Source: an uncultured Flavobacteriaceae bacterium
Lineage (GTDB): Bacteria > Bacteroidota > Bacteroidia > Flavobacteriales > Flavobacteriaceae
NCBI GenBank assembly: GCA_947502975.1
Contig: CANNBV010000001.1
Location: forward strand, 1 to 64,000
Direction of reading: 5' to 3'
Length of the DNA stretch: 64,000 nt
In this document: positions 8,333 to 16,714 of the stretch, in pieces
Layout of the letters: the number at the start of each line of letters is the position of its first letter
How positions within the stretch are numbered: position 1 is the first letter of the stretch
Notes under the pieces: generated by a model
Seen by the model: the letters and a program-made list of their open reading frames with translations, nothing else
Told to the model about the DNA's origin: nothing
The model's database searches: none
Made by a program: the position numbers and the translations under genes

Positions 8333-10696
8333 TTAAAACTCTAAATCTTCAGGAACTTCATCACCTTCTAAATCATCATCATCAATAACAGTTTTACCTG
8401 TAGCTTTTGAACAATCTACAACTATTGAAAGACTTTTGGGTTCTTCAAACGCTTCCTTAGAAATATTTAACGTTTCATCGGCATAACAACTTTTCATGTA
8501 TATCCCCCAAATAGGTAAGGCCATTGCAGCGCCTTGTCCGTATGTTATACTTCTAAAATGTACAGAACGTTCTTCTCCACCAACCCAAACTCCAGTGACT
8601 AAGTTAGGTACCATACCCATAAACCAACCGTCACTTTGATTTTGCGTTGTTCCAGTCTTTCCCGCAATAGGATTTGTAAATTCATAAGGATAACCAGTTA
8701 CAACCTCTCTATAATCAGCTCTATATGAATCAGCTCCTTTTGTTCTTAACCTAGCACCAGAACCAGATTGCGTCACACCTTCCATAAGTTTTGTAGCCAC
8801 ATAAGCAGTTTCTTCACTTAAAACATCACGAGTTTCTGGTTTAAACTGATATAAAATAGTCCCATTTTTATCCTCAATACTAGTCACCATTACAGGTTTG
8901 GTGTATACGCCTTTATTTGCGAAAGTAGAATAGGCACCTACCATTTCATAAACACTAATATCTGGGGTACCTAAAGCAATCGAAGGTACAGGAGGCACTT
9001 CAGATTCTATTCCTAATTTAACAGCCAAATCTGCTACGGTTTGTGGCCCAACTTTATCAATAAGACGAGCTGTAATGGTATTTACAGAATTTGCTAACGC
9101 ATCTTTTAAACTACGATTACCTCCATAATCATTATTAGAATTTTTAGGACACCATTCTTCGGGGTTCCCAAACTTATTAGCTTCTATACAAAAAGGTGTG
9201 TCTGGAAATTCGTCACAAGGTGAAAAATGTAATTGGTCAATAGCAGCAGTATAGACTAATGGTTTAAACGTAGATCCGATTTGTCGCTTCCCCTGCTTTA
9301 CCATATCATATTGAAAATGTTTATAATCCATGCCGCCAACCCAAGCTTTAACATGTCCTGTACGTGGATCCATAGACATCATTCCTGTTCTTAAAAATGA
9401 CTTGTAATAGCGCATAGAATCCATGGGTTTCATAATGGTATCTATCTCACTAGGCTGTCCATCTTTCCATGCAAACACCGACATGGATACTGGTTTTTGA
9501 AACGAAGCAATAATCTCTTCGTTTGATTTTTTCAAATCGTATTTCATATGTCTCCAACGTTCTGATTGTTTCATAGAACGGTTTAGCAAATCTTTAATTT
9601 CTTCTTTATCTAACTCCAAAAACGGTGCAGTTGGGTTTCGTTTTGGTGTATTCTGAACAAAAAATTCAGCTTGTAATCTAGGCATGTGTTGTTGCACTGC
9701 ATCTTCGGCATACTTTTGCATACGTGAATCAATGGTGGTATATACCTTTAATCCATCACTATTAATATTATATTTTGTACCGTCAGGCTTTCTATTGCCT
9801 TCTTGTTTTGTCCAATCCTTCATGAAAGCTCGTAAATATTCTCTAAAATATGTTGCTATTCCATGACGGTGAGATTGTGGTGTATATTTTAAATCGAGTT
9901 CTGTTTTTTGTAAAGAATCTTTTGTTTTTTCATCTATGTAATCATATTTATACATTTGTGCTAAAACTACGTTACGCCTGTTTCTTGTACCAACTGGATT
10001 TTTATGAGGTCTTGGATTATAAAGCGAAGAATTTTTAAACATACCCACCAACATTGCAGACTCTTTTATATTCAACTCCATTGGTTCTTTATCAAAATAA
10101 ATCGCCGCAGCACTTCTTATTCCATCTGCATTATTATTGAAATCATAAATATTAAAATATTGCGCTATAATTTCTTCTTTGGTATATTGACGTTCTAATC
10201 TAGTAGCTAAAATCCATTCTTTTACTTTTTGTAAAATTGCATTAGTTGTACTTTCTTTATCTCTAACACCAATAAATAGTTGTCTTGCCAATTGTTGAGA
10301 AATAGTACTAGCTCCTCCTCTCTTGCCGAGAAAGAAGAATGCTCTCAATGTTCCTATGTCATCTATCCCAGCATGATCATGGAAACGTGCATCTTCAGTA
10401 GCTATTAACGCATCTATTAAATGCTTAGGTAATTCATCGTAACCGATAGGTGTTCTATTATCATCAAAGTAAAATTTACCTAATGTTTGTCCATCCGAAG
10501 AAATAATTTCAGTAGCCAAATTTGTTTTGGGATTCTCTAAAACAGTATGATCTGGCATCTCTCCAAACACATTCCATGATGCCAATAAAAACACTAAGGT
10601 TATTGCTAAAATTCCTCCAAGAAACACCATCCAAAACCATCGGATGTATTTTGAAAATCCCTGAATTGCTGTAGTTTCTTTTTTTGCTTTTGCCAT
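8333..10696 (-). CDS. Bifunctional penicillin-binding protein 1A (transglycosylase/transpeptidase)
   Basis: A 787-residue class A PBP that polymerises and cross-links peptidoglycan at the outer face of the inner membrane. One N-terminal TM helix (about 20-42) precedes the GT51 domain with catalytic E101 in TEDARFHDHAG and the GGASTISQQLARQLF motif (about 127-141). The transpeptidase domain shows the SxxK motif in GSTFKP, an SVN triad and KTGTT. The C-terminal tail is acidic (DDDDLEGDEVPEDLEF). The gene follows gldH after a short gap and is probably co-transcribed with ricT-gldH, an arrangement I recall as common in Flavobacteriaceae. Confidence 0.96.
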   Translation of the reverse strand: MAKAKKETTAIQGFSKYIRWFWMVFLGGILAITLVFLLASWNVFGEMPDHTVLENPKTNLATEIISSDGQTLGKFYFDDNRTPIGYDELPKHLIDALIATEDARFHDHAGIDDIGTLRAFFFLGKRGGASTISQQLARQLFIGVRDKESTTNAILQKVKEWILATRLERQYTKEEIIAQYFNIYDFNNNADGIRSAAAIYFDKEPMELNIKESAMLVGMFKNSSLYNPRPHKNPVGTRNRRNVVLAQMYKYDYIDEKTKDSLQKTELDLKYTPQSHRHGIATYFREYLRAFMKDWTKQEGNRKPDGTKYNINSDGLKVYTTIDSRMQKYAEDAVQQHMPRLQAEFFVQNTPKRNPTAPFLELDKEEIKDLLNRSMKQSERWRHMKYDLKKSNEEIIASFQKPVSMSVFAWKDGQPSEIDTIMKPMDSMRYYKSFLRTGMMSMDPRTGHVKAWVGGMDYKHFQYDMVKQGKRQIGSTFKPLVYTAAIDQLHFSPCDEFPDTPFCIEANKFGNPEEWCPKNSNNDYGGNRSLKDALANSVNTITARLIDKVGPQTVADLAVKLGIESEVPPVPSIALGTPDISVYEMVGAYSTFANKGVYTKPVMVTSIEDKNGTILYQFKPETRDVLSEETAYVATKLMEGVTQSGSGARLRTKGADSYRADYREVVTGYPYEFTNPIAGKTGTTQNQSDGWFMGMVPNLVTGVWVGGEERSVHFRSITYGQGAAMALPIWGIYMKSCYADETLNISKEAFEEPKSLSIVVDCSKATGKTVIDDDDLEGDEVPEDLEF

Positions 10697-10741
10697 ATTA
10701 ATACGTGCCTAAAGTCTATTAAGTTACAAGTACTTAAAATT

Positions 10742-11242
10742 TTAATTGTTACTAATCGGTTTTTCTACTCTAAAACCAACATCTGTAATACCTTCTAAAT
10801 TATCAACACCATTTACTTTTCCGCTTTCGCGCATAGCGTGTTGAATATGAACAATATATTCGCCAGATTCATCAAAAACTACGCGGTCTTTATACCACAA
10901 TTTATTCTCTTTTATATCAGTAATCCCAGTTCCTAAAAGCTTCCCTGAAGGTTCTGCCATACGATATTCTAAAGTGTCTTTAATGATTTTCCCATTAGGA
11001 AAATTCATCTCTACAATTAAAAATAAGTTGTTGTATTTATAAGCGTTGGTGTTTCTAAGGTTTACAAATAAATTATATGGGTTAATCGTATCTGGTGGGT
11101 TAATTTTAAAACTTATAATTGAATCTTTATGCCATGCATTTGGCACGGCCTTGTATTGATCAAACACATGATGTTCATCACAAGAAATAAAACAAAAAAA
11201 CAGTACAAATACCAATACACTATTTCTGGTTATTCTTAGCAT
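10742..11242 (-). CDS. gldH: Gliding motility lipoprotein GldH
   Basis: The likely start is the ATG at 11242, giving 166 residues beginning MLRITRNSVLVFVLFF and a lipobox FISC with the lipidated cysteine at about position 21. The longer in-frame extension upstream would lie inside ricT and destroy the signal peptide. The body (HVFDQYKAVPNAWHKDSI, then beta-rich sequence with GTGITDIKENKLWYKD) matches GldH, a lipoprotein needed for gliding and type IX secretion in Flavobacterium johnsoniae. It overlaps the end of ricT by 23 bp and is followed by the PBP1A gene, consistent with translation-coupled operon expression. Confidence 0.9.
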   Translation of the reverse strand: MLRITRNSVLVFVLFFCFISCDEHHVFDQYKAVPNAWHKDSIISFKINPPDTINPYNLFVNLRNTNAYKYNNLFLIVEMNFPNGKIIKDTLEYRMAEPSGKLLGTGITDIKENKLWYKDRVVFDESGEYIVHIQHAMRESGKVNGVDNLEGITDVGFRVEKPISNN

Positions 11243-12452
11243 TTTGAGGTTTTCTTTTTTTATTTCTTCTCTTTTTATTTTGATTTGAATTGGTATTTCC
11301 TGAAGGTTTATTATCGCCTTGGTTACCTCGTCTTCTATTATTTCTACGTTTTTTATTTCGTTTTGGACTATCAAAACGTGTTAAACTGTCTTGACCAACA
11401 ACGTTTTCAAACTCTACTTTAGTATCTTCAGCAAGGTCTAAAGCATATTCTTCAAGACTTGTAACTGTTTTATTTTGTTTGTTTAACTCTATAATTTCAT
11501 TGGCTTGTTGTGTTGTTATTTTATGCCAATTCATCCATTCACCTTCATATGCATACCACATATGTCCTTTAAAAATATCCGTTTTTTGACAAACTGCAGT
11601 TCCTTTATCGGTTTTAAGTTTTATGTCTGTTTTTGGAAATTCTTTTAAAGCATCTAAATAGGTGTCTAATTCGTAATTCAAACAACATTTTAGCTTACCA
11701 CATTGACCCGCTAATTTTTGAGGGTTTAGTGATAATTGCTGATAACGCGCTGCTGATGTGCTTACCGAACGAAAATCTGTTAACCACGTAGAACAGCACA
11801 ACTCACGTCCGCAAGACCCAATACCTCCAAGTCTTGATGCTTCTTGACGAAAGCCAACTTGTTTCATTTCTATACGCGTTCTAAATTCTCGAGCAAATAC
11901 TTTTATAAGTTCTCTAAAATCTACACGTTCCTCTGCTGTGTAATAAAATGTGGCTTTACTGGCATCACCTTGAAACTCAATATCAGAGATTTTCATCTGC
12001 AATTTTAAATCAATGGCGAACTGACGCGCTTTAACTTTCATTGACTCTTCTCTATCTCTTGCTTTTTGCCAAACATCAATATCTTTTTGAGACGCTTTTC
12101 GGTATATTTTTAAAATATCCTCGCCTTCTGGGGCAATATTTTTACGTTTCATCTGCACACGCACCAACTCACCAGTAAGAGTAACCATACCAATATCATG
12201 ACCAGCTTGAGCCTGTGTTGCCACAACATCGCCAATACTTAACGTTAAATTTTCTGTGTTTTTGTAGTAGTGTTTTCTACCATTTTTATAGCGTACTTCA
12301 ACCCAATCAAAAGGAGTTTCGCCATTTGGAAGAGACATATTTGCTAACCAATCAAAAACCGTTAGTTTATTACAACTGTCTGTCCCACAAGTACCATTAT
12401 TTTTGCAACCCTTAGGAGAGCCGTCTTTAGTTGAGCAACTTGCACAAGCCAT
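11220..12452 (-). CDS. ricT: RicT/YaaT-like PSP1-domain protein with a basic C-terminal tail
   Basis: This 410-residue protein has the PSP1 C-terminal domain of RicT (YaaT), a subunit of the Fe-S Ric complex that modulates RNase Y activity in Bacillus. The family cysteines are clear (GSCGRELCCSTWL and QCGKLKCCLNYE). An N-terminal cysteine cluster (CASCST, GCKNNGTCGTDSC) may bind metal. The last 45-50 residues are a tail rich in Lys, Arg and Asn (for example NKKRRNNRRRGNQ), which resembles an RNA-binding disordered region. The role of RicT in Bacteroidota is not established. A near-perfect palindrome lies 15 bp upstream. Confidence 0.88.
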   Translation of the reverse strand: MACASCSTKDGSPKGCKNNGTCGTDSCNKLTVFDWLANMSLPNGETPFDWVEVRYKNGRKHYYKNTENLTLSIGDVVATQAQAGHDIGMVTLTGELVRVQMKRKNIAPEGEDILKIYRKASQKDIDVWQKARDREESMKVKARQFAIDLKLQMKISDIEFQGDASKATFYYTAEERVDFRELIKVFAREFRTRIEMKQVGFRQEASRLGGIGSCGRELCCSTWLTDFRSVSTSAARYQQLSLNPQKLAGQCGKLKCCLNYELDTYLDALKEFPKTDIKLKTDKGTAVCQKTDIFKGHMWYAYEGEWMNWHKITTQQANEIIELNKQNKTVTSLEEYALDLAEDTKVEFENVVGQDSLTRFDSPKRNKKRRNNRRRGNQGDNKPSGNTNSNQNKKRRNKKRKPQNAKNNQK

Positions 12453-12466
12453 ATGTTATATATTGA

Positions 12467-12495
12467 TTCCGACTAAAACTTAAGTTTTATCGGAA
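12467..12495. promoter_or_regulatory. 29-bp near-perfect palindrome upstream of ricT
   Basis: TTCCGA-c-TAAAACTT is followed directly by AAGTTTTA-TCGGAA, giving 14 complementary pairs with one bulged C and no loop. It lies 15-43 bp before the ricT start, in the leader or promoter region. It has no T-tract on either side, so it is not an ordinary terminator. A dimeric regulator site or a leader-RNA hairpin is more likely. Confidence 0.5.
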
Positions 12496-12660
12496 GAAGA
12501 TTCATACCTGATTCTATATAAAGCTAACAAAAGCTTTAAGATGTAAATATATGATTATCTCAGTACTTAAAAAAGAGTATTAACAATCTAAAGCATTGTT
12601 TTTCTACAACCAACTAGGTAAAATATAATCGTAATACAGTTAATGCTATGTAAAAGCTAA

Positions 12661-13740
12661 TTAAGCATTGGGTTTATCCTTCTTCAATGTTTCAAAAATA
12701 TTCCTCAAATCCTTCTTATACGGTAAATGATTGGCTCTCCCTTTTTTAAAGATATCATTACTATTGCCTTGTCCTTTTCTCAATGCTTTTTGCTCTTCAA
12801 AAGGTAATGCATGTATCTCTTTACAAGCATTAGAACAGCAATTATCCATTTCTTCTTTGCAAGCATCGCACTGAATAAACAATAAGTGGCATGCATCATT
12901 AGCACAATTGGTATGAATATCGGCTGGCTTTCCACATTGGTGGCAACATGCAATCACATCATCACTAATTTTTTCAGCGCGACGCTCATCAAACACAAAG
13001 TTTTTGCCAATAAATTTATTCTCTAAATTCTGTTCTTTCACCTGTCTGGTATACTCAATAATACCACCTTCCAACTGAAACACATTTTTAAACCCCTTAT
13101 GTTTAAAGTACGCGCTGGCTTTTTCACATCGAATGCCTCCAGTACAATACATCACCAAATTTTTATCTTCTTTGTGTGTTTTCAAATCATCTTCAATAAT
13201 ATCTAAAGATTCTCTAAACGTATCTACATCTGGGGTCACTGCATTCTTAAAATGCCCAATCTCACTCTCATAATGGTTTCGCATATCTACCAAAACCGTA
13301 TTTTCATCTTCAATAAGTGCATTAAATTTATCTGCACCAACATGCACACCTTTATTGGTAACATCAAATGTATCGTCATTTAAGCCATCCGCTACAATTT
13401 TATGACGCACTTTCACCTTTAATTTTAAAAACGACATATTATCTTGCTCCACAGCAATATTCAATCTAATATCTTTTAAAAAATCAATGGTATCTAAATG
13501 CGTTTTAAAGGCTTCAAAACGATCTGCAGGAAGCGATAATTGTCCATTAATCCCTTCAGTCGCTACATAAATACGACCCAAAACATCCAGTTGGTTCCAA
13601 ACTATAAAAAGCTGATCTCTAAATTCTTGAGGATTCTTAATTTTGGCATATTGGTAAAAAGAAAGTGTTAATCGTTCCTTGCCTGCGGCCTCGATTAATT
13701 CTGCTCTTTCTTTTGCGCTTAATGTATTGTACAGTTGCAT
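12661..13740 (-). CDS. trhO: tRNA uridine(34) hydroxylase TrhO (rhodanese family, YceA-like)
   Basis: A 359-residue protein with the N-terminal UPF0176/YceA domain (residues 1-120, containing TEGINGQLS) and a rhodanese domain with the active-site loop CTGGIRCEK (catalytic Cys199). The C-terminal region carries several Cys-pair motifs (CCHQCGKP, CDACKEEMDNCC) that probably bind zinc. TrhO hydroxylates U34 of tRNA to form ho5U. The length and domain order match the longer Bacteroidota and eukaryote-like forms. It is transcribed alone, divergently from recA, with a TACTTTTG -7 box at 13780-13787. Confidence 0.92.
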   Translation of the reverse strand: MQLYNTLSAKERAELIEAAGKERLTLSFYQYAKIKNPQEFRDQLFIVWNQLDVLGRIYVATEGINGQLSLPADRFEAFKTHLDTIDFLKDIRLNIAVEQDNMSFLKLKVKVRHKIVADGLNDDTFDVTNKGVHVGADKFNALIEDENTVLVDMRNHYESEIGHFKNAVTPDVDTFRESLDIIEDDLKTHKEDKNLVMYCTGGIRCEKASAYFKHKGFKNVFQLEGGIIEYTRQVKEQNLENKFIGKNFVFDERRAEKISDDVIACCHQCGKPADIHTNCANDACHLLFIQCDACKEEMDNCCSNACKEIHALPFEEQKALRKGQGNSNDIFKKGRANHLPYKKDLRNIFETLKKDKPNA

Positions 13741-13779
13741 GCTATACTAATTTTTAAGGTTAAGAAATATTTTAAGCCA

Positions 13780-13787
13780 CAAAAGTA
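13780..13787 (-). promoter_or_regulatory. Candidate -7 box (TACTTTTG) for trhO
   Basis: Read on the minus strand, TACTTTTG matches TAnnTTTG and ends about 40 bp upstream of the trhO ATG at 13740. Confidence 0.4.
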
Positions 13788-13827
13788 CAATTAATTGGCA
13801 ATTATGCTAATTTCATTATAATAATTT

Positions 13828-13913
13828 GGGCGCTACCCCGCTTAAGAGCGTGGTCGGGCTATCCGTTACAAGTCCTCGCTGCGCTGTGGGCTTTCCACTA
13901 CTATCCCTAGCGC
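13828..13913 (+). repeat. Family-1 dispersed intergenic repeat, copy A (ends GCGCTA/TAGCGC)
   Basis: The element runs from GGGCGCTACCCC to ATCCCTAGCGC with an internal GGTCGGGCTATCC block. It is far more GC-rich than its surroundings. Three other copies lie in this window (27421-27540 minus, 31028-31158, 45356-45443). The ends are complementary. In this copy both ends differ from the others at the paired position (GCGCTA/TAGCGC against GCGTTA/TAACGC). No credible coding capacity is seen. Confidence 0.75.
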
Positions 13914-13974
13914 ACATGTCCGCCAAAGTCAATTCTAAAATCAAACAAAAAAATACTTGGAAATGTAATGGTAT

Positions 13975-14012
13975 AAAAAAAGCACTTCTATTAGGAGCGA
14001 AGTGCTTTTTTT
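13975..14012. terminator. Symmetrical (bidirectional) terminator between divergent trhO and recA
   Basis: AAAAAAAGCACTTC (13975-13988) and GAAGTGCTTTTTTT (13999-14012) form a perfect stem with A/T tracts on both sides and a 10-nt loop. It looks like an intrinsic terminator working in both directions, although neither annotated flanking gene ends here. Confidence 0.7.
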
Positions 14013-14519
14013 GAGTAACTCGTCATTAAAAATTTTTCTTTTTCACATTAAGTTTAACAAGAGTTAACTGCAATGGGCTTAACAATTTTCTATAATAAAA
14101 TATACAACGATTGAAACGCCTAATGCTTTATATAAATGGGATTTAGAGTCAAAATTCATTCTTTTTCATAGCAAAATTTTGCCCACTTTATTAAGTAGAT
14201 GCAAAAAGAACAAAAAGGTTGCGTCGCAATTAAAAATTTATTTTTCAGAGTCAAAAAAACACCCATCAAAATTCTTTAATTTATGTTGAAAACTATTATT
14301 GTAACATCTAGAAAGATATAGTATTTTAGCATGAATAATTTTAGAAGCAATTCGGGTTTTTTGCATTTAAGCGAAAATTAGAAATTTTTGGAATATTTGA
14401 TGGTTTTTTGCATTTCATAGCAGCGCTACGTAATTCATAAAAAACGAAGAATAGGCAAAAAAGGTCAATTTTTTAGCAAATGGAAAAAGCCCGAATAGCT
14501 TCTTCTAGAAAACGATACA
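14013..14519. other. Long AT-rich region upstream of recA with repeated GGTTTTTTGCATTT motif
   Basis: No protein-coding frame is supported. GGTTTTTTGCATTT occurs at 14355-14368 and again at 14402-14415, 47 bp apart. AAATGGAAAAAGCCCGAAT (14478-14496) is an imperfect inverted copy of the first with its flank (ATTCGGG plus the motif). Together they frame about 140 bp immediately before recA and could form a leader structure, a small RNA or regulator sites. Confidence 0.45.
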
Positions 14520-15521
14520 ATGAGCAGCGAAAAAGACGCAAAATTAAAAGCACTAAAACTTACTTTAGATAAACTAGACAAAGCCTACGGAAAAGGTACC
14601 GTAATGAAAATGAGTGATGCCGCAGTGGTAGATGTAGATGCCATACCATCAGGATCATTAGGATTAGATATCGCATTAGGTGTTGGTGGTTATCCTCGCG
14701 GACGAGTTATTGAAATATATGGCCCAGAATCATCAGGTAAAACCACCTTAACATTACATGCTATAGCAGAAGCACAAAAAGCAGGTGGTATCGCTGCATT
14801 TATTGATGCAGAACATGCTTTCGATAGATTTTATGCCGAAAAATTAGGTGTAGATATAGATAACCTTATTATTTCTCAACCTGATAATGGAGAACAAGCA
14901 TTAGAAATTACCGATAATTTAATTCGCTCTGGTGCTATTGATATTGTGGTAGTAGATTCTGTTGCAGCCTTAACGCCAAAAAGTGAAATTGAAGGTGAAA
15001 TGGGAGATTCTAAAATGGGCTTGCATGCGCGTTTAATGTCTCAAGCATTAAGAAAATTAACCGCTTCTATTAGCAAAACAAATTGTACCGTGATTTTTAT
15101 TAATCAGTTACGTGAAAAAATTGGTGTAATGTTCGGTAACCCAGAAACAACAACTGGTGGTAATGCCTTAAAATTCTATGCATCTGTGAGGCTAGATATT
15201 CGTAGGTCTACACAAATTAAAAACAGCAATGGCGAGGTTTTAGGAAATAAAACTAGAGTTAAGGTTGTAAAAAACAAAGTAGCACCACCTTTTAGAATGT
15301 GTGAGTTTGATATTATGTATGGCGAAGGCGTATCAAAAGTAGGAGAGATATTAGATGTTGCTGTAGAACATGATATCATTAAGAAAAGTGGTTCTTGGTT
15401 TAGCTATAGCGACACTAAATTAGGGCAAGGTAGAGATGCCGTAAAGGCTATAATAAAAGACAATCCCGAGCTCTTTGAGGAACTAGAGGAAAAAATAAAA
15501 ACCGCTATAAAAGGTGAGTAA
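14520..15521 (+). CDS. recA: Recombinase RecA
   Basis: A 333-residue RecA that forms nucleoprotein filaments on single-stranded DNA for homologous recombination and SOS signalling. The Walker A loop GPESSGKTT lies at 68-76. The [19 protein letters not shown] segment (L2 loop) and the C-terminal domain are present. The length is near the family norm. The ATG at 14520 directly follows a long AT-rich leader. A terminator lies 20 bp after the stop. Confidence 0.98.
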   Translation: MSSEKDAKLKALKLTLDKLDKAYGKGTVMKMSDAAVVDVDAIPSGSLGLDIALGVGGYPRGRVIEIYGPESSGKTTLTLHAIAEAQKAGGIAAFIDAEHAFDRFYAEKLGVDIDNLIISQPDNGEQALEITDNLIRSGAIDIVVVDSVAALTPKSEIEGEMGDSKMGLHARLMSQALRKLTASISKTNCTVIFINQLREKIGVMFGNPETTTGGNALKFYASVRLDIRRSTQIKNSNGEVLGNKTRVKVVKNKVAPPFRMCEFDIMYGEGVSKVGEILDVAVEHDIIKKSGSWFSYSDTKLGQGRDAVKAIIKDNPELFEELEEKIKTAIKGE

Positions 15522-15541
15522 ATCTTAAATAAAAACTTAAA

Positions 15542-15566
15542 AAATCTCGTTAACGCGGGATTTTTT
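15542..15566 (+). terminator. Intrinsic terminator of recA
   Basis: AAATCTCG pairs with CGGGATTT (one G-T pair) around a TTAACG loop, followed by a T-run. It begins 20 bp after the recA stop codon. Confidence 0.75.
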
Positions 15567-15726
15567 ACTTTTACACGCAACCATTTAATTCATTTTGCAT
15601 CTACATATAAGAAGATTACGTAAACCCAAATTGAATTGTTATGAAATGGGCCATATAAATTATATCATAATCTAACCAATTATGTTGATGGCGCATTGCA
15701 TGTGACAATTATTAAAAAAATTACAG

Positions 15727-16137
15727 ATGAAAAAGTTTTTTGTTTTAAGCTTTCTAGTAACCTTGTTGTTTTCATGTAGTGTTGATGATAATGGAGTGGA
15801 TTTTAGTTTTGAAATATTACCTATAGAAAGTGTTGATATTCCTGACGAATTTACTCTAGGAGCAATTTATCCAATTACTGTCACTTACGAAAGACCCACA
15901 AGCTGTCATCTCTTTAGAGACTTTTATTATTTAAAAGAAAATAATGAAAGAACTGTTGCTGTTGTTAACACAGTATTTGAAGAAAATGATTGTGAAGATT
16001 TAACAGACGAAATGCTGACAGCAACCTTTGATTTTCAAGTTACAAGTAATGGCTCATATATATTTAAGTTTTGGCAAGGTAAAGATGACAGTGATGAAGA
16101 TATATTTTTAGAAATAGAAGTGCCAGTAACCAATTAA
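15727..16137 (+). CDS. Small secreted lipoprotein, unknown function
   Basis: This 136-residue protein has a lipoprotein signal peptide (MKKFFVLSFLVTLLFSC, lipobox LFSC, Cys17) followed by a mature part predicted to be beta-rich. Two internal cysteines (TSCHLF, NDCED) could form a disulfide. I do not recognise a named family. It precedes the sigma factor gene by about 30 bp in the same direction and might be part of that operon. Confidence 0.75.
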   Translation: MKKFFVLSFLVTLLFSCSVDDNGVDFSFEILPIESVDIPDEFTLGAIYPITVTYERPTSCHLFRDFYYLKENNERTVAVVNTVFEENDCEDLTDEMLTATFDFQVTSNGSYIFKFWQGKDDSDEDIFLEIEVPVTN

Positions 16138-16171
16138 AACGAATTGTAAACTAAACTAATCTTTGTGTCAT

Positions 16172-16714
16172 TTGAGTTTAAACCAACTCATAGAAAAATG
16201 TAAAGCCAATGATACCAAAGCACAGGGGGAATTATATAAGCTCTTTTCGGGCAAGTTATTTTCTACATGCTTGAAGTATTCACGCAATTATGTTGAGGCT
16301 CAAGATAATTTACAAGACTCGTTTTTAACGATTTTTAATAAAATTGAACAATATAAACATAAAGGCTCTTTTGAAGGCTGGTTAAAACGTATAACAGTTA
16401 ATACTGTATTACAACGTTACCGCAACGAAAAAGTTTTTGATATTATAAATGAAAATATAACCGAAGATGTAGAAATAGAAGTTGATGAAGAGCAAATCTC
16501 CATTGATTATCTTCTACATATTATACAAGAATTACCTGATAGATACAGATTGGTATTTAACCTTTATGCACTTGATGGATATTCTCACAAAGACATAGCA
16601 GAAATGCTAAAGATTTCTGTAGGTACTTCAAAATCAAATTTGGCTAGAGCAAGACAAATTTTGAAGTTAACTATAGAGCAACATAACGAAAAGCAAAACC
16701 TACAATCCTTATAA
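16172..16714 (+). CDS. ECF-type RNA polymerase sigma factor
   Basis: This sigma-70 family protein has region 2 (LYKLFSGKLFSTCLKYS ... AQDNLQDSFLTIF) and region 4 with a helix-turn-helix (YSHKDIAEMLKISVGTSKSNLARA). No in-frame ATG precedes the conserved N-terminus. The best start is TTG at 16172 (reading MSLNQLIEKC), with an alternative TTG at 16163. Its stop overlaps the ATG of the next gene by one base (TAATG), so the downstream TM/beta-barrel protein is translation-coupled and is the likely cognate regulator. Confidence 0.9.
   Translation: MSLNQLIEKCKANDTKAQGELYKLFSGKLFSTCLKYSRNYVEAQDNLQDSFLTIFNKIEQYKHKGSFEGWLKRITVNTVLQRYRNEKVFDIINENITEDVEIEVDEEQISIDYLLHIIQELPDRYRLVFNLYALDGYSHKDIAEMLKISVGTSKSNLARARQILKLTIEQHNEKQNLQSL

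Noticed and set aside
8326-8340. Possible terminator between acetoacetyl-CoA synthetase and PBP1A
   Set aside because: The two stop codons abut and no stem with T-run is present.
11243-11374. N-terminal extension of GldH
   Set aside because: The extension lies inside ricT and would place a long hydrophilic stretch before the lipoprotein signal peptide.
13826-14014. Plus-strand 62-codon ORF between trhO and recA
   Set aside because: It runs through family-1 repeat copy A and the terminator, with no family resemblance; it is a by-product of the GC-rich repeat.
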